From: Durusdinium trenchii
Lineage: Eukaryota; Sar; Dinophyceae; Suessiales; Symbiodiniaceae
NCBI GenBank assembly: GCA_963970005.1
Contig: CAXAMN010026362.1
Span: 131,827-195,826 of the forward strand
Reading direction: 5' to 3'
Length of the DNA stretch: 64,000 nucleotides
A model generated the notes under the pieces. It was not told where the DNA came from and did no database searches. It saw only the letters and a list, made by a program, of their open reading frames with translations. The position numbers and the translations under genes are program-made. Of this stretch, positions 55,001 through 64,000 are shown in pieces (within the stretch, counting starts at the first letter, position 1; every line of letters begins with the position of its first letter).

Positions 55001-55878
55001 CTTTGAGCTGCATTGTGGGTTCACTAGCGATTGCGTTGCATCGTTGCGTCAGATATACTTTATAGTAATCGTCCAAAAGTGGCCCACACAGCAGTTATTC
55101 GATGCATCGCAGCAGACGATGTCAAACACCAAGGCTTTGATAGCCTCGTTCGCGAGCAGATGAGACATTTTGTCGTGGAAGGTTTGGGCTCCGGTGCTCC
55201 ACCCTTACGTTTTATGCTGGCCATGATGGTTGTCTCACCCCTTGGCATCCGAAGTGAGAGATCTTGGGTTGGCTGCAAACATGCCCCCCAAATCGGGAAG
55301 TGAACCCTGTTTGCTTCTGCGCATATTTCAGCCTGTAGGGAATTTGAGGATACTGCAGATAGCTGAGTTTCAGCCACACCCCGGAAGTCTTCCTTTTGCT
55401 TTCTTCTGGAAGTCCGATCCTCAAAAGTATCTAAAGGTCCCTCATCATGGGGTACTTGATGCCGTTCTGATCCAAGGCATCCTGCCTCAATACATTCACA
55501 TGGGCTTGGATCACATTCGAGTCTACCCACATGTGTCAGCGGAATGGAACTTCTGGCAGTGGATCGCTCAATTTGCGATGGTGCCACTTGTTACAATGTT
55601 CTTTTTTTTGGCTTTGTAACTTTGGCGCCTGGAGTGGTGCCAGGCTTAGTTTTTCCAAGTGGACATCGCTGCTGACGGTGCTGATCCTGAACTTTTGTTT
55701 GCTGGGTGCCTTTTGGCTTCCAATGGCGGTGGCAAGCTTTCCGAAGATACCGCAAAAGATGCTTCCAGTGTTGGCCGTCATGCTTTCAGTGCTGTTGGGC
55801 CTGTACACCCGGCAGTACGGATGTGTTTCTTGCGGAACCCTCGCCCAGCGTGGCCTACGTTTGTTGCGTTGGCGTTGA
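51813..55878 (+). CDS. Multi-pass membrane protein with TIR-like motifs (dinoflagellate family), eight exons, 5' end not found
   Basis: Assembled from exons 51813-52073, 52282-52407, 53321-53381, 53618-53685, 53863-54071, 54383-54526, 55116-55244 and 55477-55878; intron phases agree at all seven junctions and together give about 465 residues. The conserved motifs in order are INQFLSHDW, two membrane helices, [20 protein letters not shown] with [23 protein letters not shown], two more helices, a CSCC...HVH...CDR cluster, FDSLV, and three C-terminal helices. This matches a large, unnamed protein family that I know from dinoflagellate gene sets. FLSH, D..CI...GI..L and LW..WC..EL in that order resemble a TIR-type fold (inference). 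Donors are GC, GT, GA, GT, GA, GC and GC. The last exon needs a frame change in a T8 run. Upstream exons encoding the N-terminus are missing or unrecognised. Function unknown. Confidence 0.8.
52282..52407 (+). CDS. Exon b: VFLDRLCI...GI..L..FL block
   Basis: Reads [20 protein letters not shown] and continues [21 protein letters not shown]. The D..CI.Q.D spacing and the following GI-x2-L-x2-FL helix are the second family signature. It follows a 208-base GC-AG intron and ends at AA before GTGGCA. Confidence 0.85.
53321..53381 (+). CDS. Exon c: LLILW...RVWC block
   Basis: Only 61 bases: [20 protein letters not shown]. The split codon AA|G joins it to exon b as [12 protein letters not shown]. 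It follows a 913-base GT-AG intron and ends exactly before the Glu of the WC-x-x-E motif, with a GA donor (GAGTCC). Confidence 0.85.
53618..53685 (+). CDS. Exon d: ELA..LR...PV segment
   Basis: Reads [20 protein letters not shown] then AM. The first codon supplies the Glu of WCTFE. Family members have EVA/ELA-x-F at this point followed by a MPV segment. It ends AT|GTCTCT. Confidence 0.82.
53863..54071 (+). CDS. Exon e: membrane helices 3 and 4
   Basis: After CAGCTCAG it reads [20 protein letters not shown], a short loop ([11 protein letters not shown]), a second helix ([20 protein letters not shown]) and [13 protein letters not shown]. The amphipathic segment at the end leads into the Cys cluster of the next exon. 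It ends G before GATCCG (GA donor). Confidence 0.75.
54228..54291 (+). repeat. Family B array inside an intron
   Basis: Three forward units (TAACGATGGCCTCCAACCTA and so on) in the intron between exons e and f. A continuous open frame runs from exon e into this array, so gene predictors would wrongly append MASNL residues. Confidence 0.92.
54383..54526 (+). CDS. Exon f: CxCC...HxH...CDR cluster
   Basis: Reads [26 protein letters not shown] and [17 protein letters not shown]. The Cys/His spacing (C-x-C-C, then two His, then C-D-R) is conserved in the family and could bind a metal. The 3' boundary at CCT G|GCGATG is the choice that keeps phase with exon g; another nearby GC site is possible. 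Confidence 0.78.
54619..54888. repeat. Two family A pieces inside an intron
   Basis: 54619-54676 (reverse, with the CTACGAACGGGGCTCCTGGC dialect) and 54851-54888 (forward, CTAGTAGCGTCCTTGCTCC) lie in opposite orientation in the intron between exons f and g. Confidence 0.88.
55116..55244 (+). CDS. Exon g: FDSLV segment
   Basis: Reads [20 protein letters not shown] then [20 protein letters not shown]. The FN/FD-x-LVR helix followed by a Leu-rich stretch recurs in the family after the Cys cluster. It ends G|GCATCC with a GC donor. The acceptor could be at 55113 or 55116. Confidence 0.68.
55477..55878 (+). CDS. Exon h: C-terminal helices with a frame break at T8
   Basis: Reads [17 protein letters not shown] and [20 protein letters not shown], reaches a run of eight T (55602-55609), and only continues sensibly one frame over: [40 protein letters not shown] and [16 protein letters not shown], ending at TAG 55876-55878. 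Helices 5-7 span the break. Either the T run is miscounted in the assembly or this copy is a pseudogene. Confidence 0.65.
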   Translation, partial: ASCLNTFTWAWITFESTHMCQRNGTSGSGSLNLRWCHLLQCSFFWLCNFGAWSGARLSFSKWTSLLTVLILNFCLLGAFWLPMAVASFPKIPQKMLPVLAVMLSVLLGLYTRQYGCVSCGTLAQRGLRLLRWR

Positions 55879-56965
55879 AGGGGCAAGATGGAACAAAGGC
55901 TTTTCATGGGTCGATGGTAGGTGGGAGGCGATTGCTTAGGTGTCACGATCCGTTTCACCGCCGGTTTCACTTGTACATCGCCTGTAGCTGCGTTGAGCCA
56001 GATGGTTTCTGGCATTTGCGATCCAGATGATGTCAAAATGATTTTGATGCCATGTGCGTTGTCCATGGATTGGCACACTTACTGTGGATCTTGCGTTCGC
56101 TAAGAGTGACTCTGTTTTGAGCCATCGAAGTCCACCATCCACAAGTTTCCTGCACTCATATTCAGGGAATGGCCAGGCTGTATCCACAGCTTCAGTGTGA
56201 TCATGTGTGAACATTTAAGCACCGGGTTGACTCTATGGGTTCTACGTGATCAAAACTCTGGTGATCCATGAGACTTCGATTGATTTCTGGGAAGCTAACT
56301 ATGCTGAAGTACAAAAAGAAAATAGGTGCATTACTAGTAGTAGCAAGAAGCTACATGCCTACATCTGCTTGGGGCTCAAGAGATGTTGATTTTGGAGTGG
56401 TCACCCAATTCCCATTTCTGCGAGCTTTCTCCCTTTTGGAGGCCATCGCTAATAGGTTGGAGGTCAAGACGACTTCGACCACTTCGACGTTTTCTCCGCG
56501 AAAGTCGACCAAGGCCGAGCACGCCGAGCGCGCCGGCTACGCCGCCGCCGCGGCAAGTGAGCGCGCCGCAGTCTGGGAGTTTCGGGTGAAAGATGGGTTC
56601 AAAGCCTTTGATGCGACATGTGGCCTGGCACAAAGTTTTGATGCTTTGAATTCAAATTGTTTGGATTGTAGGATGGAGAATGAAGAGTGAAAGAGTGACT
56701 GAGGCTACAAACTCGCAGACGTTCAGGCACAATAAAAATCTATTCTAGGCCGAATCGTATAATAGGCCGGTGTCTTTATTCACCTAAACATGAGCCAAAC
56801 AAGTGACCTAAACAGCCAATCCTCGCCAAGGCCAGGGGCTGGTCGAAAGCTTGTATCAAGCCTTCCTGGCTGGTGGCGACCGCCTCGGGCACGTACCTTT
56901 TGGCAAACAGAGCCTCATCTGAAAGAGTTCAGCAAATTTGCACTCCAAACCATTTCGCTCTTAGG

Positions 56966-57209
56966 TGGGAGGCCATCGCTAGTAGGCTGGAGGCCATCGC
57001 TACTAGCTTGTAGGCCATCGCTATTGGGTTGGAGGCCATGGCTCTTAGGTTGTAGGCCATCGCTAGTAGGCTGGAGGCCATGGCTCTTAGGTTGGAGGCC
57101 ATCATCGCTACTAGGTTGGAGGCCATCGCTATTAGGTTGGAGGCCATCGCTACTAGCTTGTAGGCCNNNNNNNNNNGTGGAGGCCATCGCTATTAGGTTG
57201 GAGGCCATC
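56966..57209 (-). repeat. Longest family B array, about 11 units, with a gap
   Basis: Reverse units of 21 bases (GGTTGGAGGCCATCGCTATTA, GGCTGGAGGCCATGGCTCTTA, GCTTGTAGGCCATCGCTATTG). Two unit types alternate irregularly, with GTTGGAGGCC or GCTTGTAGGCC starts. One unit has an extra ATC. Ten N at 57167-57176 interrupt it. Confidence 0.95.
57167..57176. other. Assembly gap (10 N) inside the family B array
   Basis: Ten N; real length unknown. Confidence 0.98.
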
Positions 57210-57357
57210 ACAACTTGCACTCCCAACCATTTTGTCTCAACAGCCTCGTCACAACGATCCACATCAACCTCCACAGCTGACAGGTGAGGAGCATGAGCTA
57301 GCAGGTAAGCTCGAGATGCATGTGGCACATCGGAGAGTCATCAAGATGTCACATGAA

Positions 57358-57414
57358 ACCTACTAGCGATGGCCTTCAACCATCCTTCAACCGAATATAG
57401 CGATGGCCTCTAAA
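57358..57414 (+). repeat. Two degenerate family B units
   Basis: CTACTAGCGATGGCCTTCAACC and TATAGCGATGGCCTCTAAAA, in the opposite orientation to the large array 150 bases upstream. Confidence 0.75.
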
Positions 57415-58225
57415 ATACTATTCTGGCAACCTATGCCAACCTTGGTGCCGTTGGGTTGGTGTCAGGTCCCCCTTTCGTTTGGGTCTAGAATAGAGCGATT
57501 TGGAAGAATCACTCTTCCAGCAAACCAAGCACTTGCCATTTTGGGGTTCCCAAGCTGATTGTCGTCTATCAGGCAGGTCCTCGTACTTGTTGGTCTCTTG
57601 TGGAGGCCAGTTTGCGCCACGAACAACCCTCTTGTTCCCCTGCGAACAACCCTTGGAACGACCAACACGCGTGGATTTACATGGATTGACCGCGATTTTC
57701 TGTTATGGCCACAACGCTTCTGTCATGGTGCACCCACCCAGCACTGCCTTAAGGTGAGCATCCGTCAAAACTCTTGGTCAAATCCCAAGTGGTGTCAGAT
57801 GTACGCGTATATTGGACGTTGCCACAGCCAGCATGTAGAAGATCACGACGCATTGCCAAGAGCGAGAATGAATGAACGGTGCGAAGCTATTTACTTGGCA
57901 TTTGCTTTTCCTTTGTGCCATCATCCATGCACATGCTTCCCGCTTGATCATGGGCGGGGTGGGGGGGTGGGGCTGGGAGAATCACAACGACGTTGCGTGA
58001 GTTCATTTCTCTTAACCGCATCCGCATGGCGCGCATTCCTTTCTCTTCTGTCCTTCAAGTCGCATGTTCATTTGGTTTGTTTGACTTCACGCTGACTGAG
58101 GACCATCCTCGTTGACTTCATTGCAACTCAACGGGAAGATTGCCGGATTGGAAGATTGGTGATGTCGTGTAAGTTGTCCTAAGAATCGTCGACAGGGGAG
58201 GTTCATTGATTCAAATATTGAATGA

Positions 58226-58337
58226 AGCTGCTAATAACAAGTGCATCGCTACTAGTACCGAGGGCATTACTACCAGTAACAAGAAGCTACTAGTAACTAC
58301 TAGTAGCGATGCCCTTTGTTACTAGTAGCTTCTTGTT
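58226..58337. repeat. Family A cluster containing a perfect 20-bp inverted repeat
   Basis: Reverse modules to 58297 and forward modules after it. AACAAGAAGCTACTAGTAAC (58278-58297) and GTTACTAGTAGCTTCTTGTT (58318-58337) are exact reverse complements with a 20-base loop. Confidence 0.95.
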
Positions 58338-58503
58338 GGACAATCTTGCATCGATTTCTTCTCCGGGCCAGTCTTGAAGAGTCGTTCGCATGTCATCAGC
58401 TGGGCTGGGGTCTTCCATAGTCCTCCACGATCCATTTGCAAATAGTTCGGAGTTCCTCATCGAAGCAACCTGTCGGATTTTGGGAGTTCTTGAAGGATGA
58501 AGG

Positions 58504-58755
58504 CTGGCCTCCAACCTGCTAGCGATGGCCTCCAACCTATTTCTGTATACTGGTTGGTGAAGGGGACAAACTCAGGCGGCATCCATCCACCGTTGGAACC
58601 AACATTCTACTGGAGTGCATCTAGACCAGACCCATGCTGGGTGTCTATACAAACTGCAGTCTTGAAAGGAACCATGCAAGAAAGGAACTCGCTTCACTCG
58701 TGAAGAGCAACAATTGGCAAGAGAAGGACAACCTACTAGCGATGGCCTCCACTCT
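58504..58755 (+). repeat. Scattered family B units
   Basis: Two units at 58504-58541 (CTGGCCTCCAACCTGCTAGCG and GATGGCCTCCAACCTATT) and one at 58724-58755 (CAACCTACTAGCGATGGCCT). Confidence 0.8.
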
Positions 58756-59146
58756 AGCTGCGGAATCGAACTGCAGACCAGCCTACTCCAAATCCCCTCA
58801 CTCCCCTCCACTTCCTCACAATCGAAGTGTCAAGTAGCATGGAGGGGCTGAAGAACGAAACCCCACCTTTTGTGATAAACCCAGCAACATCTGGCAGATG
58901 AAGATGCCAAAGATAAAGAGGGATGAGAAAAGGAAGGGGTTTGCTCTATGAAGAACCCTTTGAAGGGGCCTTATCAAGAGACCAAAAGACAAGGGACCAA
59001 AAGACCTTCTTCTTTTTTATTCCCTTCTGTGATGACTTCATGCCCAATCAGGACATGAAGCAACGCCTGGAAGGAGGTGCTCGCGAACGACAAGTGCGGC
59101 GAGCCTGGCGGTAAAAAGGAAATTGAGCCGATTCTTTGCTATTAGT

Positions 59147-59237
59147 CTTGCTACTAGTAGCTTCTTGTTACTACTAGTAAGGCACTTGTTACTAGAAGCG
59201 ATGCACTTGTTTCTACTAGCTAGGTTGGAGGCCATCT
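59147..59237 (+). repeat. Family A cluster ending in family B
   Basis: GCTACTAGTAGCTTCTTG, TTACTACTAGTAAGGCAC, TTGTTACTAGAAGCGATGCAC, then CTAGCTAGGTTGGAGGCCATC: forward A joined tail to tail with reverse B at a shared CTAGCTAG. Confidence 0.88.
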
Positions 59238-60463
59238 ATTGCCTATTGCTATGAGGTTGGCTGAAGTACGGGGTCCAAACGACTTCGACGCTGTGACTTC
59301 ACCGTTTGGACCGTTTGGACTTTTGTTTCGATGACCGTTTGCACGCGGAACATGACAGTATGGTGAACACTTGGCATTCTCGGTGATTCTGCTTCGGTCA
59401 TTTTCTTGCCACATGCCACATGGCACATCGTGTCATGAGGTTTTGTGAGACAAAGTATCAGAAGGATAAGAATCTTGGCAACAAGACTTTATCGCAGACA
59501 TGCACCCAATCAACTTTTTTTCTGCTCACGGTCACACGAAAGGGATGCATATCTACCTTTCTCAAGACGAAGATGGTGTTGGCTCACCTCGTAAATCCGG
59601 CCATGGTCGCGCATGGCCAAGGACGGTAGATGTGGATGTAGGTAGATTGGCTTCAGAGTTTAGACGTATAGATGTCCATTTCACCCCAGATTTGTGGAGG
59701 TTGCTTCACATTCCATGTAGGATCAATCCACTGATCAGTGACCCTGTTATCATTGCAAGTGGTATCACAAAAAACAACACCAGCAAATGCGTGACAGATG
59801 CATCTGGCGCAAGCAGCTAAACCGTCGAGGAAGTACGATGAAGTAATTATGCCAGCTTTGCAACACACCCAAGCCGAAGTATGCAGTTGTGTTTTGATTT
59901 TAGTACTCTAGCTGATTGACCCAGAACTTGCACAGTCGGTTTGAACCTTGAATTGAAATCTTGACATTTGATTTTGCCATATCTTTGCGGAAAGAAGGCA
60001 AACAAGCCAGCCATTTGACATGTTAGCAATTTCCTGCAACTTTCCCAAATCAGGATCCTCGGAAGTACATCCATTTTCTGCTGCAAATACCACACTATTT
60101 AGCACCTGTGTGCTGAGAGAGGACCCTGCCGCACAAGGTACCCATCCCCAATTTGAAAGCGTTTGCTGCAGATCACACTGCCGTCCTTCAATGGGCTTTG
60201 AGCCGTATTTCAGTCCAACGCCTGCGTCACAGCTGGGTCATGCAGTGTGCGAAGCAAGCGCTGAGAGTCAACGCCAGCTGTGCGGCTTATGTCTTTGAAC
60301 CTGCTACTTGGCTTCTTCATCGCTTCATTTGAAGCATCAAATCTGTCAACGCTTGAACCCGAACCTCGCTACAGCTGCCAGAGGATTTTGGATGCATTCG
60401 ATGTGGCTGCAGCCGATGTGGAAAAGGTGGATGGAACAGTTTGGTTTTTAAGGTTTTTGAACA

Positions 60464-60545
60464 AGAAGGCGCTACTAGGGGCTCCTGGCATCGCTACTGG
60501 GAGCAAGGACGCTACTAGGGGCTCAAGCTACTAAGGACAAGGGCA
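60464..60545 (-). repeat. Family A cluster
   Basis: CGCTACTAGGGGCTCCTGGCATCG, CTACTGGGAGCAAGGACG and CTACTAGGGGCTCAAGCTACTA. Confidence 0.88.
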
Positions 60546-60958
60546 TTGCTACATTCGCTACATGGTTATGTTGTTTTGAGGGAGAAGAAGCAGATCATTC
60601 TGCCGAGTCTCGCTTTGAGGATTGTCTCATGGTTCCTCAAGCTTTAAGTAGTTGCTTTTGCAATGTGGGTCCCTCTCCTCTTGTTCACCTTTTCTGCATT
60701 GGAGATGGCAAGCGCAGGGAATCGTGAGGTTGCGAGGTGGGGTGGAGGTCCAATTTCGTGGAAGGCGCAGTGCTTTGTGCTTATTAGACGTGTGGACACG
60801 TAAATTTTGTGGCAAGCGCAGGGAATCGTGAAATTGCGAGTTGTGGTGGAGGTGAATGTCGCTGTGACATTGGGATTGGCGTGTGAGCGGGTGTTGTTTG
60901 GAGGGGCTAGAATCGCGAAACTGCCTGGCAGGGCTGCTTGATGTGTGCGCTCCGTTGG

Positions 60959-61212
60959 CGAAACGCTCGTTTTGCAGACGTCACGCGTGACTTTTGGAGG
61001 AAGTCTCGTGCGAAACGCTTGTTTTGCAGACTTCAAGTGTGAGTTTTTGAGGAAGTTTCGTACGCAATGCTCGTTTTGGAGGAATGATGGGTGACTTTGG
61101 AAGGATCTCGCACCAAATGCTCGTTTTGGAGACTTGGACATTGACTTTTGGAGGAAGTCTCATACGAAACGCTTGTTCTAAAGACGTGACGGTTGACTTT
61201 TGGAGACTTTAG
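60959..61212 (-). repeat. 52-bp satellite, about five units
   Basis: Units of about 52 bases start GAAACGCTCGTTTTGCAGAC near 60960, 61012, 61064, 61115 and 61167, each carrying a GTGACTTTTGGAGGAAGTCTC word. Minus-strand frames over it give KTSVSYETSSK-type repeats, a known-looking false protein. Confidence 0.85.
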
Positions 61213-61690
61213 TAGTCCCCCACAAGAGTGTCCCACAAGAGTGTCCGACAAGAGAGTCCAGAGTGTCCGACAAGAGTGTCCCACAAAATTTTCCTACAAG
61301 GGAGCCCCACAAGAGGCGTCCTGCAAGTACAAGAGTGTTCCGCAAGAGTGCCCAAGAGTGTCCCACAAGAGAGTCCTACAAGAGTGTTCCGCAAGAGTGC
61401 CCCCGCAAGAGTGTCCGACAAAAGTGTCCTACGAGAGTGTCCCAGAAGAGTGACATACAAGAGTGCCCCACAAGAGTGTCCTACAAGACTGTTTTGCAAG
61501 ACTGTCCCACAAGAGTGTCCGGCAAGCGTGTCCCACAAGAATGTCCTACAAGAGTGTCCTGCAAGAGTGTCCCACAAGAGTGAGTGTCATACAAGGTGTC
61601 CTACAAGAGCGCGCAAGAGTGTCCCGCAAAGATTTCCGAAAAGAATGTGTCCTACAAGAGTGCCCCACAAAAGTGTTTCCTACAAGAGTT
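61213..61690 (+). repeat. 15-bp satellite, about 30 units
   Basis: ACAAGAGTGTCCYRC repeats with slips (AAGAGAGTCC, CAAAATTTTCC). It starts directly after the last 52-bp unit. The 15-base period keeps frames open and gives KSVPQ / QECPT / TRVSH pentapeptide repeats on the plus strand and HSCGT types on the minus strand. Confidence 0.92.
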
Positions 61691-64000
61691 CAAAGCTTGT
61701 TTGGGTGTTTGTTTTTGAGTCCGTGTTTGAATTCGGGTTCGTGGGTTCCATCTTGCTTGTTTTTCGAATATCACATACATATTAATTTGTTTATACTTAT
61801 ACATTTATTTATTTACTCAGTGGAAAGCACATACTGATACTGTACATGAAAGTTTCTAGCCGTTCATACTTCTTGAGTGAGAGACATACTTCAAAGATGT
61901 CGAGCTGATGTCGAGCTGATGTGAGCTTTTGAACACTTGGAAGCTGAATATGACGACAATATGTGGTTTGCATGTGTTTCGGCGAGTTTGAACTTCAGCA
62001 CACAACATGATGTAAATAAGACTTCTTGGAGGGGTGAAGTCACCAACATAATGTTACGATTTGTAGCCCCAAATCAAGTGTCAGAGGCTTGTCAGAGTCT
62101 GGGAGTTTTTGGTTCTGCGTCATCAGCATCAGTGGGTCTACTCAACTCTGTGATTATGAACCTGAAGACCTAAGCCTGGCCATTGTTTTCCACAAGTATG
62201 CACCTGAAGACTTAGTGCGCGCGCGTCGTTGTTCCCGCGCCTGGCCTCATGGCGCATCGGGCAATGCCTTTTGAGGGCCAGGACATTGGAGCGGACGGAT
62301 GTGACGCTGGGGTTTTGCAGAGCCTGTTGAGGGAGATACCCTTGTGAAATAGAAGTTTTCTGTTCATTTGGGGCATGCAAATGTGGGTCGAAGATGTAGG
62401 AAACTAGTTCTCTCCGCCCTCAGAAAGGATACCAAAGTCCTCGCAGTGTGAAGGATTGTGACGTTCATCTATCAAGGGTTAACCTTTTGGGTTGATTTGG
62501 ACTTTTTGAGCATCGCTCATCTAGCGAGGCCCCCCCCATCGCTTATCAAGCGTTCTCTTGGCCTGTTCATCCCCCTCAGGCCTTTTTGGGCCCACCCTGA
62601 TATTTATATATTGAGTGTATACCTGGAGAAGCAAAAAACCCTGTTAGCTAACACCGGGTATTCAGAAGAACATGAACTACTTCGAGTGATCCACGCTGTA
62701 AGAGGCGATGCAGCGAAGAAGCCGCCCAGATACACTGGCAGGATAATTGGGCCCGGGTGACTGGCAAGGCATGCCTCAGGCATAGTGTGTTGTGGATACA
62801 TTTGTCGTTGATTTATTGCAATCAATCTCTGAGAGTTGGTGCGTTTTGGAGCTTTTGGACTTCTTTACTCCGCCACCTGACCCTCCGGAAAACGGCCTCG
62901 TGAAACCAAGTCTGTTCTCATTTGGCATTTGTTCTCATTGCCCTTTGTAGTACATGTTTAAATTGGCCTGAAAAACACCAAAGTGACAGGTCAAAGGCCT
63001 CCCGAAAACGACAAACACACCATGCGTTTGAACCTCTGTAGGCATGGCGTCTTCAAGTCAAACGTGCAGTTTCCACCTGGGGCGCCGGTTGGCATCAGTC
63101 GAATTCACGGTTCCACATGCGACACTCAAAAAAAACAAAAAAGTGCAATGGTTTTGTGGTTTTCTCAATGAAGACTCTGATTTCGCTCCTGTTTCCCTGC
63201 TCGTTCGCGGAGCACGGGTGCGCGCGGAGACTTTCAACCGGGTTTTTCCTGAATTTGTGATTGGACCTTCAAAAGTCTTCAAACCGTTCACAGGTGAATG
63301 GACTCAGCAACACATAAAACAATCATTTTCCCCCACATGAACAAGATAAAACTGCTATATAGTTTTATTCTTTAAATAATGTACATGTCTATTTCCCGGA
63401 AAACTGAAGGGTCAGCGTTTGCTTTTCGCAATTCGTAGCAATGGCAGGAGACCTCTTCAAGCAGGACACAGTCACGGACGGTCACGAGCAGCCTGCTCCT
63501 ATAGCTGATCCAGCCAGTGTGGCCTTGCAAACCAAAATCCTGCTCCAACGTTGGGTGATCGTATAAGTGACAGTTCCGACATGTTCTCTTGAGTGGAGGC
63601 AACTCAAGCCGTCAATGTGTATCGCTTGCCAGAAACTTCCAGAACCAAAGGATCGCATGTGATGAATGAGACTTCCAGCTGCAACGCAGGAAGAGACGTA
63701 GTTGCTCACGAATGGACAAACTGCAGTTCGAGACACATTCAGGTCAAGTGCCTCATGGTTTTGCAGCATGCAAGTTGATCAATCCAAGACCTGGAGACAG
63801 TGCCTGCCCAAGCCTTGCTAGGTTTGGTCGTTGGCTGAGATGTCACTTGGGTAAGGCCAGAGAAATTGGTCGGGCAACAATTAGGCAGAAACGGCAGGCA
63901 CATAAGAAGGTGTTGGCCTTTTGCAATAGCAATTTGCATTCATGTTCATCAAAAGTTAGGGAGAATTTATGTTTGAATTTGCATGACAAGATCCATAGTA
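61691..64000. other. No recognised gene
   Basis: No family A or B repeats were seen here, which is unusual for this window. Open frames at 62590-62760 (ends HAVRGDAAKKPPRYTGRIIG) and 63044-63340 look protein-like but are of chance length and unassigned. There is a C7 run at 62530 and an A8 run at 63128. Confidence 0.45.

Larger units (their letters stand above)
55879..60958. other. No recognised gene; family A/B repeats
   Basis: Family B at 56438-56466, 56966-57209, 57358-57414, 58504-58541 and 58724-58755; family A at 56332-56356, 58226-58337, 59147-59237 and 60464-60545. Open frames at 56436-56690, 57559-58095, 59500-59820 and 60135-60328 match nothing I can defend. Confidence 0.5.

Noticed and set aside
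57680..57750. Possible reverse-transcriptase motif (LLWPQRFCHGAPTQHC, compare LPQG...SPT)
   Set aside because: Key Gly and Ser are missing and no YxDD or other RT block lies downstream in any frame.
61228..61785. 185-codon frame with QECPT/KSVPQ repeats
   Set aside because: 15-bp satellite translation; neighbouring frames are equally open.

Overview
This window looks like a piece of a dinoflagellate nuclear genome, most likely Suessiales/Symbiodiniaceae (inference). Four things point there. A multi-exon gene at 51813-55878 belongs to a multi-pass membrane family I know only from dinoflagellate proteomes, and its inferred introns use GC, GA and GT donors. A 14-nt match to the 3' end of the dinoflagellate spliced leader lies at 20544-20557. 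A decayed Ty1/copia-like element has the Gag style seen in these genomes. Two short dispersed repeat families, one of which translates as MASNLLA or RLEAIAI heptapeptides, occur throughout. I found no rRNA, tRNA, bacterial-type operon or CRISPR array.

Layout. Positions 1-32 kb are gene-poor and repeat-rich: clusters of repeat family A (CTAGTAG-punctuated modules) and family B (21-bp units around GATGGCCTCCAACC), a large CTA/CTG microsatellite with terminal inverted repeats (3.9-5.1 kb), several perfect hairpins, and a 60-bp minisatellite (26.66-27.47 kb). The retroelement sits at 32.6-36.0 kb. It has Gag, a retropepsin-like DTG site and a C-terminal conserved block, all broken by stops and frameshifts, and is flanked by two sequence blocks in opposite order on the two sides. 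Positions 36-51.8 kb hold more A/B repeats, a TAG/CAG microsatellite and an AT-rich tract. The best gene is at 51.8-55.9 kb. Beyond it are a long family B array (57.0-57.2 kb) and a 52-bp satellite running directly into a 15-bp satellite (60.96-61.69 kb). All four runs of N (4969-5068, 27357-27366, 45609-45845, 57167-57176) lie inside repeat arrays, so those array lengths are unknown.

How far to trust the coding calls. In 64 kb of sequence like this, stop-free runs of 100-170 codons are expected by chance in all six frames, so length alone is not evidence. Only the membrane-protein gene and the retroelement are supported by family resemblance plus consistent structure. A short list of candidate exons, mostly without their own ATG, rests only on composition, a plausible AG acceptor and a stop; they carry low confidence. 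Repeat arrays produce long false ORFs (poly-Leu, poly-Ser/Arg, MASNL, GELEDENW, KSVPQECPT) that should not be annotated as proteins.

The central gene assembles from eight exons through seven phase-consistent introns. Its conserved motifs, in order, are [14 protein letters not shown]...GI..L..FL and LLILW...RVWC..EL, which read like the strand order of a TIR-like fold with a pair of membrane helices inserted after the first strand. Downstream come a Cys/His cluster and three or four more membrane segments. One frame break falls in a T8 run. Both dispersed repeat families sit in its introns.
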